DNA from: CAYLRF01 sp964385995
GTDB lineage: Bacteria > Bacillota > Clostridia > Lachnospirales > Lachnospiraceae
NCBI GenBank assembly: GCA_964385995.1
Contig: CAYLRF010000002.1
Span: forward strand, 6,380 to 70,379
Direction: 5' to 3'
Length of the DNA stretch: 64,000 bases
Below the pieces are notes generated by a model. It did not search any database. It saw only the letters and a program-made list of their open reading frames with translations, and was not told the DNA's origin. Below are positions 52,561 to 62,700 of the stretch, one piece after another; the stretch's first letter is position 1, and each line of letters starts with the position of its first letter. A program made the translations under genes and the position numbers.

Positions 52561-54309
52561 TTACGTGGGCAGCGCGTATTTGTCCTTGTAGAAATTAAAA
52601 TCTTTCCTAAACTGCCCGTCGCCGTCTCTTATCTCCCGGAGAGATTCATGCAAATTCATATTGTGCCGCGACATGTCAATAACGCAGCCCGCGATGTTGG
52701 AGCAGTGGTCGGAAGTGCGTTCCAGATTCGTGAGTAAATCCGACCATACGAAACCCAGCTCTATGGTACACTCTCCCCTCTGCAGCCGTTTGATGTGATT
52801 GGTGCGAAGCTGCTCCTTAAGTCCGTCGATCACCTGCTCGAGCGGCTCGACGCGGGACGCCGCTTCCGGGTCGTCACTTAAGAAAGCGTTCAGGGAAAGA
52901 TCGGATATCTCGCTTACCGCCGCGAAGATGATATCCAGCTCGCGGGACGCCGCGCTCGTGAAGACAAGTTTTTTATCGCGAAGTTCCTCGGCCGACTCCA
53001 GGATATTAACCGCATGATCCGAGATTCGCTCGAAATCCCCTATCATTTTAAGAAGCTTCGTTACCTCCGCGTTGTCATCCTCGCTTATTTGACGGGAACT
53101 TAAACGCACCAGATAAGTGCCCAGAATATCTTCGTAATGATCATCCAGCTCCTCTTTTTCCCGAACCGACGCGGCAAGATCGGATGAATACTCTTTCACG
53201 CAGTGAAGGCTCTCTTTCAGGGCGCTTACGGCACCCTCCGCCATCTGCGCCGCGACCTCGCGGCACCGCGTAAGGGCGATGGGAGGCGTCATAAGAAGGC
53301 GCTCGTCAAGCTCGGGCTCAGCTTCCGGCTTTTTCGAGTCGGGAATCAGCTTTTTCACCAATGCCTCAAGGAAGCCCGCAAGCGGGAAAATAAGCAGCGT
53401 ACAAAGTATGTTAAAGACAGAGTGTATCACCGCGATCCCCGGAAGCGACGCGGGCTTATCCAGTATCGCGGGTTTAAATGCGGCACGAATCACGCCGAAT
53501 ACCGGAAGCCATACCGCCGTTCCGATCACGTTAAATAAAAGGTGGACCGTGGCGGCGCGTTTCGCGTTTTTATTGGCTCCGACGGACGAAATCATCGCCG
53601 TCACGCAGGTGCCGATATTTTGCCCCATGATGATGGGAATGGCGGCGCTGTAAGATACCCGTCCCGTCACGGCTAACGCCTGCAGGATACCCACCGAGGC
53701 CGAACTTGACTGTATAATCGCGGTGAGAACGGCGCCCGCCAATACTCCGAGGAGAGGATTTTTAAACAGAATAAACAGATTCTGAAATGCCGGTACATCT
53801 TTAAGGCCCGAGACCGCGCCGGTCATGGTCTCCATCCCGAACATCAATGTGGCAAACCCGAGCAGGATCGTACCGGTATCTTTTTTCTTATCATCCTTCG
53901 TGAACATGTACAGGATAATGCCGACAAGCGCGAGAACCGGCACGAAGGATGTGGGCCAAAGCAGACGGATAATCGGACTGTCGCCCCCGATCCCGGCAAG
54001 GCTCAATATCCATGCCGTCACCGTCGTCCCGATATTCGCGCCCATAATGACATTGATTGCCTGTCTTAATGTCATAAGGCCGGAGTTGACAAAGCCTACC
54101 ACCATGACCGTCGTGGCGGAAGAACTCTGTATGACGGCCGTTATCCCGAGTCCCGTGAGAAGACCCGCGATTCGATTGGTGGTAAGCTTACCGAGTAAGA
54201 ACCTCAGCTCTCCGCCCGCGCGTCGCTCAAGCGCGCCTCCCATGACATTCATGCCGAAAAGGAAAAGGCTTAAGCCTCCCACGAGCGTCAGTACATCAAA
54301 AATATCCAT
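52561..54309 (-). CDS. Na+/phosphate cotransporter with C-terminal PhoU-like domain
   Basis: A 582-residue protein. The first 320 residues form the PNaS membrane fold with the two inverted-repeat signatures VIQSSSATTVMVVGF (about 60) and IIQSSSASVGILQAL (about 195), and two GxNIGT motifs (GANIGTTVTA, GQNIGTCVTA). Residues 350-560 are helical and PhoU-like (GDFERISDHAVNIL, LERTSDHCSNIA). It imports inorganic phosphate or is a related regulator. It follows the beta-helix gene by 76 bp. Its start codon lies in a 14-bp hairpin with the ribosome-binding site in the loop. Confidence 0.94.
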   Translation of the reverse strand: MDIFDVLTLVGGLSLFLFGMNVMGGALERRAGGELRFLLGKLTTNRIAGLLTGLGITAVIQSSSATTVMVVGFVNSGLMTLRQAINVIMGANIGTTVTAWILSLAGIGGDSPIIRLLWPTSFVPVLALVGIILYMFTKDDKKKDTGTILLGFATLMFGMETMTGAVSGLKDVPAFQNLFILFKNPLLGVLAGAVLTAIIQSSSASVGILQALAVTGRVSYSAAIPIIMGQNIGTCVTAMISSVGANKNAKRAATVHLLFNVIGTAVWLPVFGVIRAAFKPAILDKPASLPGIAVIHSVFNILCTLLIFPLAGFLEALVKKLIPDSKKPEAEPELDERLLMTPPIALTRCREVAAQMAEGAVSALKESLHCVKEYSSDLAASVREKEELDDHYEDILGTYLVRLSSRQISEDDNAEVTKLLKMIGDFERISDHAVNILESAEELRDKKLVFTSAASRELDIIFAAVSEISDLSLNAFLSDDPEAASRVEPLEQVIDGLKEQLRTNHIKRLQRGECTIELGFVWSDLLTNLERTSDHCSNIAGCVIDMSRHNMNLHESLREIRDGDGQFRKDFNFYKDKYALPT

Positions 54310-54348
54310 GGCCTTCGCCTCCCTTCAACGAATCGCCATGGATATTTT
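54299..54348 (-). promoter_or_regulatory. Perfect 14-bp hairpin enclosing the cotransporter translation start
   Basis: 54299-54312 (aaaatatccatggc) and 54335-54348 (gccatggatatttt) are exact inverted copies with a 22-nt loop. On the mRNA the start AUG is in the 3' arm and AAGGGAGG is in the loop. A run of five U follows the stem. It could mask the start, act as an attenuator, or bind a protein. Confidence 0.7.
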
Positions 54349-54385
54349 ATCAAAAAAACGTCCGGTTTAACAGTCTGATATTAAG

Positions 54386-57300
54386 TTAAGGCTCGATCGT
54401 GATGTTTTCCTCTCCCGTTATGGTACCGCCCCTTTTAATAGGCAGAGTCGCGTTTTTTATAGTCACATTTCCGTATACGTTGACGGTTGAACCGGTCTCC
54501 GACCAGATACCGACATCCCGCTCCCAGGGCACATCTCCGGTATAAGCCTTATCTATCGTAATATCATCGTACAGGTTTATCGTGCCTCCCTGCGCGGCGT
54601 CTATCGCGTATCTGACGGCGCCCTTTACCGATCCGCCGTGTATGTTAATGACGCTGTTCGCCTTAAATGCCTGAACGCCGGTAGCGTTATTCGTGTCCTC
54701 GACTTGCAGGTTTGTTATATCGGCGAAAGACCCCTCACTTACCTGTATGCCGTAATCTCCGGATTTTCTGATCGTCACATTCTTGGCGGAAGTTATCCTA
54801 GCTCCCTTATATACGAGAAATGACCTTCCGACACAACCTTCCAGCAAAAGTCCGTTCCCACCGTCATCCGCTTCCACGGTGACGCTCGTATCCACCACGG
54901 CGCGGCCGCTAAGCTCCAGGGCAGCCGATACGTAAATCCCGACGCCGCCTACATTGATTGCGGTCTCCGCGTATATTGTGTCGCCATCTGTTGCCGGATT
55001 CTTCTTTGCCACGTCCTTTACCGTCACGTCTTTTAATGTCGCCGTCACGCCCTCCGTTATGCTTATGCCTCTGCCCACGGCGCTGCGATCCTTATCCGCC
55101 TTTAAGACGCGAACCCCGGTAAGTTTTAACGTGGATGTCTTACCCGAGGCCGGCTTTTTCTTATCACGTTCATTTACCCCGGACGCCGTGACCGCGAATC
55201 CGCCGCTGTCGGTTACATCGATATTCTCAAGCTCCAATTCGGCCCCGCTGTGAACGATGACGCCGCCGCTTGACGCGCCCTTTATATATGAAGTGTTTTC
55301 CTCACCCTGCGCCTTCACGTCACCCGAAATCAGCGACTTAAAGAGCGTCTTCACCTGTGAGAAAATGCTCTGTTTTTCTAAAGAGGCCGCGGACAGCCTA
55401 TCGCACTTTATTGACACGACCGTACCGTCTCCCCATGCCCTTATGCCGTAGCTGTTAACGCTACCCTCCTCATTTACGAATACACTGCCCGTCACGGTTA
55501 TCTTCGCGCCGCCGTCCGCGCTGATACCGCCCTGTTTCGCCCCGCTTACGGTGATGTCCTTAAAGGGTTTGTCCTCCGTGCCGACGCTCCCGCCGGTGTA
55601 GGCGTTTAACGCGTATGCTCCCGACGCCTTCACGGTCAGATCGTTACCGAGCAGGGTGCCCGAGTCATAGACCGCCACCCCGGTTCCCTTGATATCGCCC
55701 GATACGGTCGCGCCGTCTACCGTNNNNNNNNNNNNNNNNNNNNNNNNNNNNNNNNNNNNNNNNNNNNNNNNNNNNNNNNNNNNNNNNNNNNNNNNNNNNN
55801 NNNNNNNNNNNNNNNNNNNNNNNAGACCGCCACCCCGGTTCCCTTGATATCGCCCGATACGGTCGCGCCGTCTACCGTAGCCACCGCTTTTTTATATACT
55901 CTTATGCCCGAGTCGCCCGTGTTTTCTATCAAAGCGTTCTTTACCGTAATTTCGCTTCCCTCGCCGTCTATGCTGATGCCACTTTGCTTTACGTTCGTAA
56001 CCGTAAGGGCCTTCCTAATCTCCGCCTTGGCACCGCTATATACATTTACTCCCTGCGTGCCCGCGTTCTTCACGATTACGGTATTTGCCGTAAACGTCGT
56101 CCCGCTCTTATTGCTGCCGTTGATGTTCACGCACGCCGTCTGCCCTCTCGTCGTATCGACCGTAAGTTTATCCAGAGTTGCCGTGGCGCCCTCGTAAATC
56201 TGAAAACCTCTCTTAGCGGCGTCTTGGATCTTCATCTCCCCTGACGTCATGGTAAGATGCGTACCCGACGCCCATAAACGAACGGCGTCTTTATCACTCT
56301 GATTTTCCGAATCCGAGACACTTACAAGTCCCGTAAGATACAGCTTCGCGCCGCCGTCCGCGCTGATACCGCCCTGTTTCGCCCCGCTTACGGTGATGTC
56401 CTTAAAGGGTTTGTCCTCCGTGCCGACGCTCCCGCCGGTGTAGGCGTTTAACGCGTATGCTCCCGACGCCTTCACGGTCAGATCGTTACCGAGCAGGGTG
56501 CCCGAGTCATAGACCGCCACCCCGGTTCCCTTGATATCGCCCGATACGGTCGCGCCGTCTACCGTGGCCACGGCCTTCTTATATACTCTGATGCCCGAGT
56601 CGCCCACACCGTCGATAATCACGTCTCTCGCCGTAAAGCCTGTTCCCTCGCCGTCTATGCTGAGGCCCCTTTGCTTTACATTCGTCACAGTAAGATCCGT
56701 GAAATCCGCCGTGCCCTTGCTGTAAGTATTTATCCCGTTTCTTCCGGTATTTTCTATGACGACATCTCTTCCCTTCAGGACGGTGTCCGCTCCGCATACC
56801 TGTATGCCGTCTTTTTCGACTCCCGATATCGTAACATTATCCAGCGTCACGTAAGCACCCGTATCCGCCATTATCCCGGAATAAAGGCCTCCCTGTATAT
56901 TGACATCGGTAATGTTCGCGGTCGCGTGATCCTGAATATAGATTTTATTCTTTTCTTCCTTCCCGGAGTGCTTTATCGTCACGTTACTCATGTTAAGCAC
57001 CGCGTCTTTACCCATATCGGTAAGCGCGTATGAGTCTATGTTCTCCCAAGTCATCGGCTTCTTCGGGTTGATGTCCATGTTGCCTTGGTTGCATATAAGT
57101 GTCCAGGGAGAATTTTTAAAAATCCCTCCCGTTATGTCGCAGTCGCCCTTGTTGTATATCGAAAAGCAGATATTCTCCTGAAAGAGCGCGTCACCGCTTA
57201 CTTTTACTTTTCCGCCGGCTAAGTTATGAATGCCGGGATCGACGCAGCCCTGCACTGTTCCTCCCGATATATCCAGTGTCGCGTCTTCGTGTACCAAAAT

Positions 57301-57906
57301 TCCTATGCTCAGGCTGTCGGCGATATTTCCTCCCGTTATCACGACTTCGCCGAAGTTATCTATGCCGCTGAGCACGCCGCAGATCAGCCCTCCGGACTCG
57401 ACTTTAAGCTTTCCTCCGTTTTCCACCCTCACGCAGTTGGCGACACCGTTTCCGTCTATCGTAACTCCGTCCAATGTAAGACTCGCGCCGTCTTCCACCG
57501 TGAGAATGTCGCTGTATACCTTTGAGCTCAAGGACATGGTAATACGCCCGTCGCCTTCTATGGTTTTATTGCCGACAACATACACGGACTTGCTGTCTAT
57601 CGTAACGTCGTCCGTCACCGTGACGCGGCAGTCTCCGTTTGCCTCAAGAAGCTCCCTTAAGGTCTTCTGATCTTTCGCGGTCGCCTGCGCCGGGAGCTCG
57701 ACAACCTCTGTTTTATCTGTCGTGCCTCCCGGTTTTTTTGTCGTCTCCGTCGTGTCGCCTTTATCGGATTTTAGAAGTAAGAAGATGATGACGACGGCGA
57801 TGACGGCGGCGCAAAGAATCACCGCTGACACGATAATCGGCTTTCTCCTTCTCCCCGCGGCGCCTTTTTCCTTTGCGGCGCTCTTGTCTTTGATATTGTC
57901 TCCCAT
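54386..57906 (-). CDS. Membrane-anchored right-handed beta-helix surface protein, split by a scaffold gap
   Basis: From ATG 57904-57906: a short basic cytoplasmic tail, one TM helix (about 24-48), a Thr/Lys linker, then roughly 1000 residues of parallel beta-helix coils. These are short strands with Asn/Asp/Gly turns such as LTLDGVTIDGNG, ITGGNIADS and DSGIRVYKKAVATVDG. The fold is that of pectate-lyase-like or adhesin-like surface proteins. No catalytic triad of a known lyase is obvious. Merging the contigs by their exact 55-bp overlap restores one frame of 1122 codons including the stop. Two 222-bp blocks inside are identical. It lies 12 bp after the metallo-beta-lactamase-fold gene. Confidence 0.88.
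55502..56565. repeat. Perfect 222-bp internal duplication in the beta-helix gene
   Basis: 55502-55723 and 56344-56565 are identical over 222 bp (74 codons). After removing the artificial gap the two lie 687 bp (229 codons) apart, in frame. Perfect identity means recent duplication or gene conversion. Confidence 0.95.
55724..55823. other. Scaffold gap of 100 N in the beta-helix gene
   Basis: The 55 bases before it (55669-55723) equal the 55 bases after it (55824-55878). An exact 55-bp overlap is the trace of a k-mer assembler stopping at the 222-bp repeat. The true gap is therefore probably zero. Confidence 0.97.
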
Positions 57907-57918
57907 GACATCCTCCTT

Positions 57919-59127
57919 TTATTTCACTTTTATATGGCCGTTTTCGGCGGGTATGCTTCCGTACTCATTTGACGTGCGATCCATCTCCACCTGCACGTCG
58001 TATGTGCCGTCACCGTCGGTATATATGAGAACCGTTCGGTCAAGCGCCGTATGAAGAAGCAGGGCACCCGTCTTCCAGAATTTCATGTATTCTTCCATAG
58101 ACGATATGGTGGATTTCTGGCACACGAATATTTTCGGATTTACCGTCTTTAACCAGCCTTCCGATACGGTTATGCCCTCGCCTCCGTATCCGTGATGATT
58201 TACCTTGCATACGTCGGCCCGAAGCTCCGAGCCGTACTTTGCCACCACCCTGTCTTCCATCATGGCTTTCGGCGGACGGTTCTGCATATCTCCGCCCACA
58301 AGGAAGCTGGAATTTTTATATGTGAACTTCAAAAGGAGCGAAAACTCATTCTCGTCAAGGCTGTAATCGTGATTCTCGTGCGTCTCTTCGGCGGGCGGAT
58401 TATATACCTTCACCTGGACGTCGCTTCCGAGCGTAAAGGTATCGCCTTCTTTTAATATGGTGTGGGGAATGCCTTTCTCCTCCATGATCTGATACATCTT
58501 CTTTTGATATTTCCCGTTCAGGGAATTCTGCTTCCACGTAAGGTCGATTACCGACGTGTATACGTGGCCGATCTCGATGTTCTTCGCCAATACGGAAAAA
58601 CCTCCCAGATGATCTATGTGCGGATGGGTATTTAAGAAATAGTCAATCCTGTTTATTCCCAGCCTTTGAAGCTCATATACGAGCTGTGCGCCGAGATTGG
58701 GAAGGTTGCAGTCTATGAGCATCGTCGTGCCGTCGGGCGCGATGATGAGGAAATTATCTCCGTCTCCCATCGTCCCGCGAATCGAGTTCCATGAGTCCCC
58801 GCCTCTGAAAAAGTAGAACGCGAGTTTTCCCTCCGTCAGCTTCCTGTCAAGGATGATATCGGTGTACTTAAACTCAAAGGCCTCCTCGGATGTGAGTTCG
58901 CTGTCGGATACGCCGACCGTTTCGGAATCGGAGGCGTCCCCGTCGGTCTTATCATTGGCGCTTTCGTCACTGTTTGTCGATGATGAGCCTTTGCCGGCGG
59001 TTATTTCTTCTCCTTCCGTCAGCGCACCTTCCTTTGAATCTTTTCCCGCGCAGCCGCAGCCTGTAAGCGCGAGGATGAGCGCCGTCAAAACGGCGGCAAA
59101 AACCGTAAAATACCCGTGTCTTTTCAT
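57919..59127 (-). CDS. Metallo-beta-lactamase-fold lipoprotein (ComEC/Rec2-type hydrolase domain)
   Basis: A 402-residue protein from ATG 59125-59127. The lipoprotein signal is MKRHGYFTVFAAVLTALILA followed by LTGCGC. A Ser/Asp/Glu-rich linker runs to about 85. The hydrolase has GDGDNFLIIAPDGTTMLID, NTHPHIDHLGG (metal ligands HxHxDH), EFSLLLKFTYKNSSFLVGGDM and VNHHGYGGEG. This arrangement is that of the ComEC-type metallo-beta-lactamase fold, whose members act on phosphodiesters. The pneumococcal phosphorylcholine esterase has the same fold. It is anchored outside, between a sugar-type ABC importer and the beta-helix protein. The start has a weak ribosome-binding site, so coupling is possible. 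Confidence 0.87.
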   Translation of the reverse strand: MKRHGYFTVFAAVLTALILALTGCGCAGKDSKEGALTEGEEITAGKGSSSTNSDESANDKTDGDASDSETVGVSDSELTSEEAFEFKYTDIILDRKLTEGKLAFYFFRGGDSWNSIRGTMGDGDNFLIIAPDGTTMLIDCNLPNLGAQLVYELQRLGINRIDYFLNTHPHIDHLGGFSVLAKNIEIGHVYTSVIDLTWKQNSLNGKYQKKMYQIMEEKGIPHTILKEGDTFTLGSDVQVKVYNPPAEETHENHDYSLDENEFSLLLKFTYKNSSFLVGGDMQNRPPKAMMEDRVVAKYGSELRADVCKVNHHGYGGEGITVSEGWLKTVNPKIFVCQKSTISSMEEYMKFWKTGALLLHTALDRTVLIYTDGDGTYDVQVEMDRTSNEYGSIPAENGHIKVK

Positions 59128-59254
59128 GTTTTTTCGATCTATCCGGTGCCGTAAAAGTAAGGTCAGGGTGTGAAATCCGGATAAAAACCGTCCCTCCCTT
59201 CTCTTTAAATCATATCTCACGTGATAACGTATCCCGCGTTATTACCGCAGACGG

Positions 59255-60646
59255 CTATTTTCGTATGTTCATCCACTCAAGCGAAGTATTGATACTGTCA
59301 GATACTTCCTTGATGTAAGAGTCAAGGTTCCCCTTCGGATCGGACGATATGAGATTTCCCAGTCTGTTGTCGGCGCTTTGCGTGGCCTGCGCGACGGGAT
59401 TATAAGGAAGCCTTAAGTCCTCCGGGGTGTTTTTGATTTGTTCCACCAGTTTCTGACCCGATGGGAAGACCTCCTTACTCCACTTTAACCATTTCTCATT
59501 GTTCGCGGCCGCGTTCGTATACGGCACGTATCCTCTGTATGTGCACCACTCGACCTGATTTTCCGGCTCTGCGAGGAACTTTATCACCTCATAAGCTCCC
59601 TGCATCTCCGCCTCGTCACCGGTGTCGCATACGAAGATACCGGTCCCCTCCGGCATCGCGCATCCCTTGTATTTCGCGTTCCCGTCCACGCCCACGGCCG
59701 GTATGAACGCCCACTTAAACGGAAGTTTTAAATCTTTAATGTTATATACGAATGAGTTTGTGCCGCCCCAGAACGCCTCCTGCTGATTCGTGAACATGCT
59801 GTACCCCTGCGCTCCGCCGCCGCCGTAATAAAACGATCCGCCCTGCGCCATCTTCGAATAAAGCGACAGTATCTTTTTAAGCGTGTTCTTCGTCTCCCCC
59901 TCGTTAAAAAGGCATTTCGTGACGTCGCCCGAATATCCGTTATCCTGATCAAACACCGGCACTCCCTGATAAGAAAGCATTTCCACTATCTCATGGTTCG
60001 AGTAGGGCGTATATCCGTATTTGCAAAGACCCTTGTCATGGACAGCCTGCGCGATCTCGGCCACTTTTTCCAAACTCGTGATATCCTCGAGCTTGTACCC
60101 CGCGCTTTCAATCATGTCCAGATTCACGTACCAGCCCTTGATGCTGACGCCCATGAGGCCTCCCAGCATCGTCTTTCCGTCCGCGCTCGAATACGCCCTC
60201 TTCACCGAAGGGAAGATATCATCCGTCCATTTGTCCTTATCCTTATCAAGAAAATACTGCAGAGGTTTCACATATGCCGCGTGCTCATAATCGTACATGG
60301 CGTCCGGATCGCATGTGAAAAGCGAAGGATAATTCTTTTTGTCGTAGGAAGCGAGCTTTTGTCTGGTCTCGACCTGACTTCCGCCATACTCCACCTTGAG
60401 ACGGTATTTGTCGCTTTGCTTATTGAACTTGTCCTGAAGCTTATAGATGGCCTCAAGTCCGTCGTCGGAGTAATGCACCCAGAAAACCAGATCCGTCTTT
60501 TTCCCCGATGACGCCTGAGTGCCGCCGACTTCGCTTTTTGTCCCCGACGCTTTATCACCGCCGCCCTTCGCTCCGCAGCCGCCTATAAATACCGCGGCCG
60601 CCATGGCAACCGCCGCCGTAAGCAGTAACCTGAATCTTTTTTTCAT
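59255..60646 (-). CDS. ABC importer substrate-binding lipoprotein, UgpB-like family
   Basis: A 463-residue lipoprotein. The signal and lipobox end VFIGGC (Cys24). The mature part begins with a Lys/Gly/Ser linker and LVFWVHYSDDGLEAIYKLQ, the start typical of family-1 solute-binding proteins near UgpB. Later SMFTNQQEAFWGGTNSFV and FLAEPENQVEWCTYRGYVP fit the ligand cleft and C-lobe. Likely ligands are oligosaccharides or glycerol-phosphate compounds; the sequence does not decide. It is encoded downstream of the two permease genes. Confidence 0.9.
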   Translation of the reverse strand: MKKRFRLLLTAAVAMAAAVFIGGCGAKGGGDKASGTKSEVGGTQASSGKKTDLVFWVHYSDDGLEAIYKLQDKFNKQSDKYRLKVEYGGSQVETRQKLASYDKKNYPSLFTCDPDAMYDYEHAAYVKPLQYFLDKDKDKWTDDIFPSVKRAYSSADGKTMLGGLMGVSIKGWYVNLDMIESAGYKLEDITSLEKVAEIAQAVHDKGLCKYGYTPYSNHEIVEMLSYQGVPVFDQDNGYSGDVTKCLFNEGETKNTLKKILSLYSKMAQGGSFYYGGGGAQGYSMFTNQQEAFWGGTNSFVYNIKDLKLPFKWAFIPAVGVDGNAKYKGCAMPEGTGIFVCDTGDEAEMQGAYEVIKFLAEPENQVEWCTYRGYVPYTNAAANNEKWLKWSKEVFPSGQKLVEQIKNTPEDLRLPYNPVAQATQSADNRLGNLISSDPKGNLDSYIKEVSDSINTSLEWMNIRK

Positions 60647-60722
60647 ACTCTTTCGTCCTCCTTTTTCTTATTCCGTTTTTCCACTCCGCCCGACACTTCC
60701 CTTTAACCCGTTTTACATGCTT

Positions 60723-61589
60723 TTAATTCTTCACCGCGCCCGCGGTCACGCCCTCCACGATGCGATCTATCCCGAAAATAAAAAGCAGGATGGGAATAAG
60801 AAGCACCAGAAGAACCGCCGCCATCGTATATCCCTGATTCGCCACTCCCGTAAGATAGGCGACCCCGGTTTGAACAGTCCTTATCGAATCCCTGGTGGTG
60901 ACAAGCATTGGCCAGAGATAATCGTTGTACGTACCTATGACTGCCAGCAGTACCTGCGCAGTGATGATCGATTTACATATGGGAATGAGTATGCGAGTGA
61001 AATATCTGATCCGACCGCAGCCGTCTATCCTCGCCGCCTCCCAAAGAGACCTCGGCGACGAGAGCATGGCCTGTCTGAACATGAACGTCGCCCCCGCGCT
61101 AACCAAACCGTTTACGGCAAGTCCCATGTAAGTGTCTATAAATCCCCACTTAACCACCATCTTAAGCACCGTCACTATGACGGTCTCCCCCGGGATCATC
61201 ATCGCCGCGAGCATGATTGCAAAGAGCGTATTTTTAAAAGGAAAATCAAAATGCGAAAACGCGTATGCCGCCATCAGGCTCGTGACGATCTGCATGGGCA
61301 CGCGCATCAATATCTGAATAAACGAGTTCCTAAGATAAGTAAAAAGATTGAGCCTTCCAAGCGCGTATATGTAATTGTCAAATGACGGGTGCTCCAGCGT
61401 AAGCCTGTACGGGAGGCGGCTTACTTCTTCCACAGTCTGAAACGATACGATCACCGCTATCAGTACCGGCAGTATCACGAGAAAGGCCACGGCTATCTTC
61501 ACGATCTCGGAGACCGACATCTTTATCCTTTTTTTCACGCTCGTTTTTTTCATATTTTTTCTGTTCCCGACGCGCTTTTCCCGCGGCAC
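60723..61589 (-). CDS. ABC importer permease, MalG/UgpE type
   Basis: A 288-residue permease. It has six predicted helices, with PYRLTLEHPSFDNYIYAL before TM2. The cytoplasmic EAA loop is LWEAARIDGCGRIRYFTRIL, and the end reads FGIDRIVEGVTAGAVKN, typical for MalG-like subunits. It forms the channel with the MalF-like permease upstream (24-bp gap). No ATPase is encoded here, so a shared MsmK/UgpC-type ATPase elsewhere is likely. Confidence 0.93.
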   Translation of the reverse strand: MPREKRVGNRKNMKKTSVKKRIKMSVSEIVKIAVAFLVILPVLIAVIVSFQTVEEVSRLPYRLTLEHPSFDNYIYALGRLNLFTYLRNSFIQILMRVPMQIVTSLMAAYAFSHFDFPFKNTLFAIMLAAMMIPGETVIVTVLKMVVKWGFIDTYMGLAVNGLVSAGATFMFRQAMLSSPRSLWEAARIDGCGRIRYFTRILIPICKSIITAQVLLAVIGTYNDYLWPMLVTTRDSIRTVQTGVAYLTGVANQGYTMAAVLLVLLIPILLFIFGIDRIVEGVTAGAVKN

Positions 61590-61613
61590 AAAGACAGATT
61601 CGAAAGACCGCCT

Positions 61614-62564
61614 TCAGACTTTCTCTTTACCGCCGATCCGATATCGGTTCGACATCCGCGTCTTATTCGTAATGAACCATCTTATCCTCAAAGAAAACTG
61701 TATCCTGGTTACGATAAAGACCAAAAGAAACAGCACGATGGATGCGCAGCATGAATACTCGTACTGCCGAAGATAGACGCCCCGATCGTAAATCACGTAC
61801 ATGAGAGTGCGCGTCGCGTCTTTCGGTCCTCCGCCTGTCAGCATCTTTATCTGAGTGAAGGTCATAAGCGCGGAAAGGATGTTTGTGAATATCACGTAAA
61901 ATATCTGCGGTGAGGCCATCGGTATCATGATCTTCACGGCTCTGGTGAAGCTCCCGGCGCCGTCGACTATAGCCGCCTCCTGCACGTCCTCCGAAACTCC
62001 CCTGAAACCCGCCAGAAGAAGCAAAAAAGACGTGCCCATGTGCGTCCATGAAGTGATGATCGAGATCACGAGCAGGGCGGTCTTCTCGTTTCTCAGCCAA
62101 TCTATGTCAAGACCCGTCCATGTGTTCATGAGGCCGCCGTTACCCATGAAGATAAAGCCCCACATGATACTGGCCGTGACGGAGGAAATCGCGATGGGAA
62201 TGGCATATATTGTCTGATAGAACTTATGAAACTTCCCCCTCTTCGTACAAAGAAGCGCGAGAAACATCCCGGAAGTGAATGTGAATATAAAATTCATAAG
62301 CGCGAAGACAAGAGTATTCTTAAGGATAGTCGCTAAATATCCCTTCTGTCCCGTGAAAAATTCCTTCCAAAAGTAAAGACCCGCCCACTTTATCCATCCC
62401 CCGAACTCATCGGTTACGGAAAACGAGGATATGACGGTCTTTAAAAACGGCCAGAAACTGAATATCGCCAAACCCGTGAATGTGGGCAGAATCATGAAAT
62501 AGGGAAAGAGGTCGAATTTACGTTTTTTCTTTACCACCGCGCTTTTTGGGCCGCTTTTTTTCAT
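61614..62564 (-). CDS. ABC importer permease, MalF/UgpA type
   Basis: A 316-residue permease. A basic tail (1-20) is followed by six helices. The EAA loop is VQEAAIVDGAGSFTRAVKIM. It is the first gene of the importer cluster. Its transcript probably starts at the promoter with the G-tract spacer at 62670-62700, about 100 bp upstream. Ribosome binding is weak (ggcagg, 14 bp ahead), so the start is less certain than the function. Confidence 0.92.
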   Translation of the reverse strand: MKKSGPKSAVVKKKRKFDLFPYFMILPTFTGLAIFSFWPFLKTVISSFSVTDEFGGWIKWAGLYFWKEFFTGQKGYLATILKNTLVFALMNFIFTFTSGMFLALLCTKRGKFHKFYQTIYAIPIAISSVTASIMWGFIFMGNGGLMNTWTGLDIDWLRNEKTALLVISIITSWTHMGTSFLLLLAGFRGVSEDVQEAAIVDGAGSFTRAVKIMIPMASPQIFYVIFTNILSALMTFTQIKMLTGGGPKDATRTLMYVIYDRGVYLRQYEYSCCASIVLFLLVFIVTRIQFSLRIRWFITNKTRMSNRYRIGGKEKV

Positions 62565-62669
62565 ACCGGGATATAAGACCTGCCTTTCCGTAAGAATCGG
62601 GATAAACCTGCCCCACCAATCAGGACGACTTAACGGGAGGATTTTGCGTGTAACATATGAATTTTCTAA

Positions 62670-62700
62670 ATAATACCCCCCCCCCCTATAATTCGGTCAA
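62670..62700 (-). promoter_or_regulatory. Importer promoter with an 11-G tract between -35 and -10
   Basis: On the minus strand TTGACC (62695-62700) and TATTAT (62670-62675) are 19 bp apart. Eleven consecutive G (62676-62686 on the plus strand as C) fill most of the spacer. Loss of one or two G would bring the spacer to 18 or 17 bp. Confidence 0.6.

Noticed and set aside
54386..57906. Two separate beta-helix genes
   Set aside because: The flanks of the gap overlap by 55 bp, and merging restores one frame.
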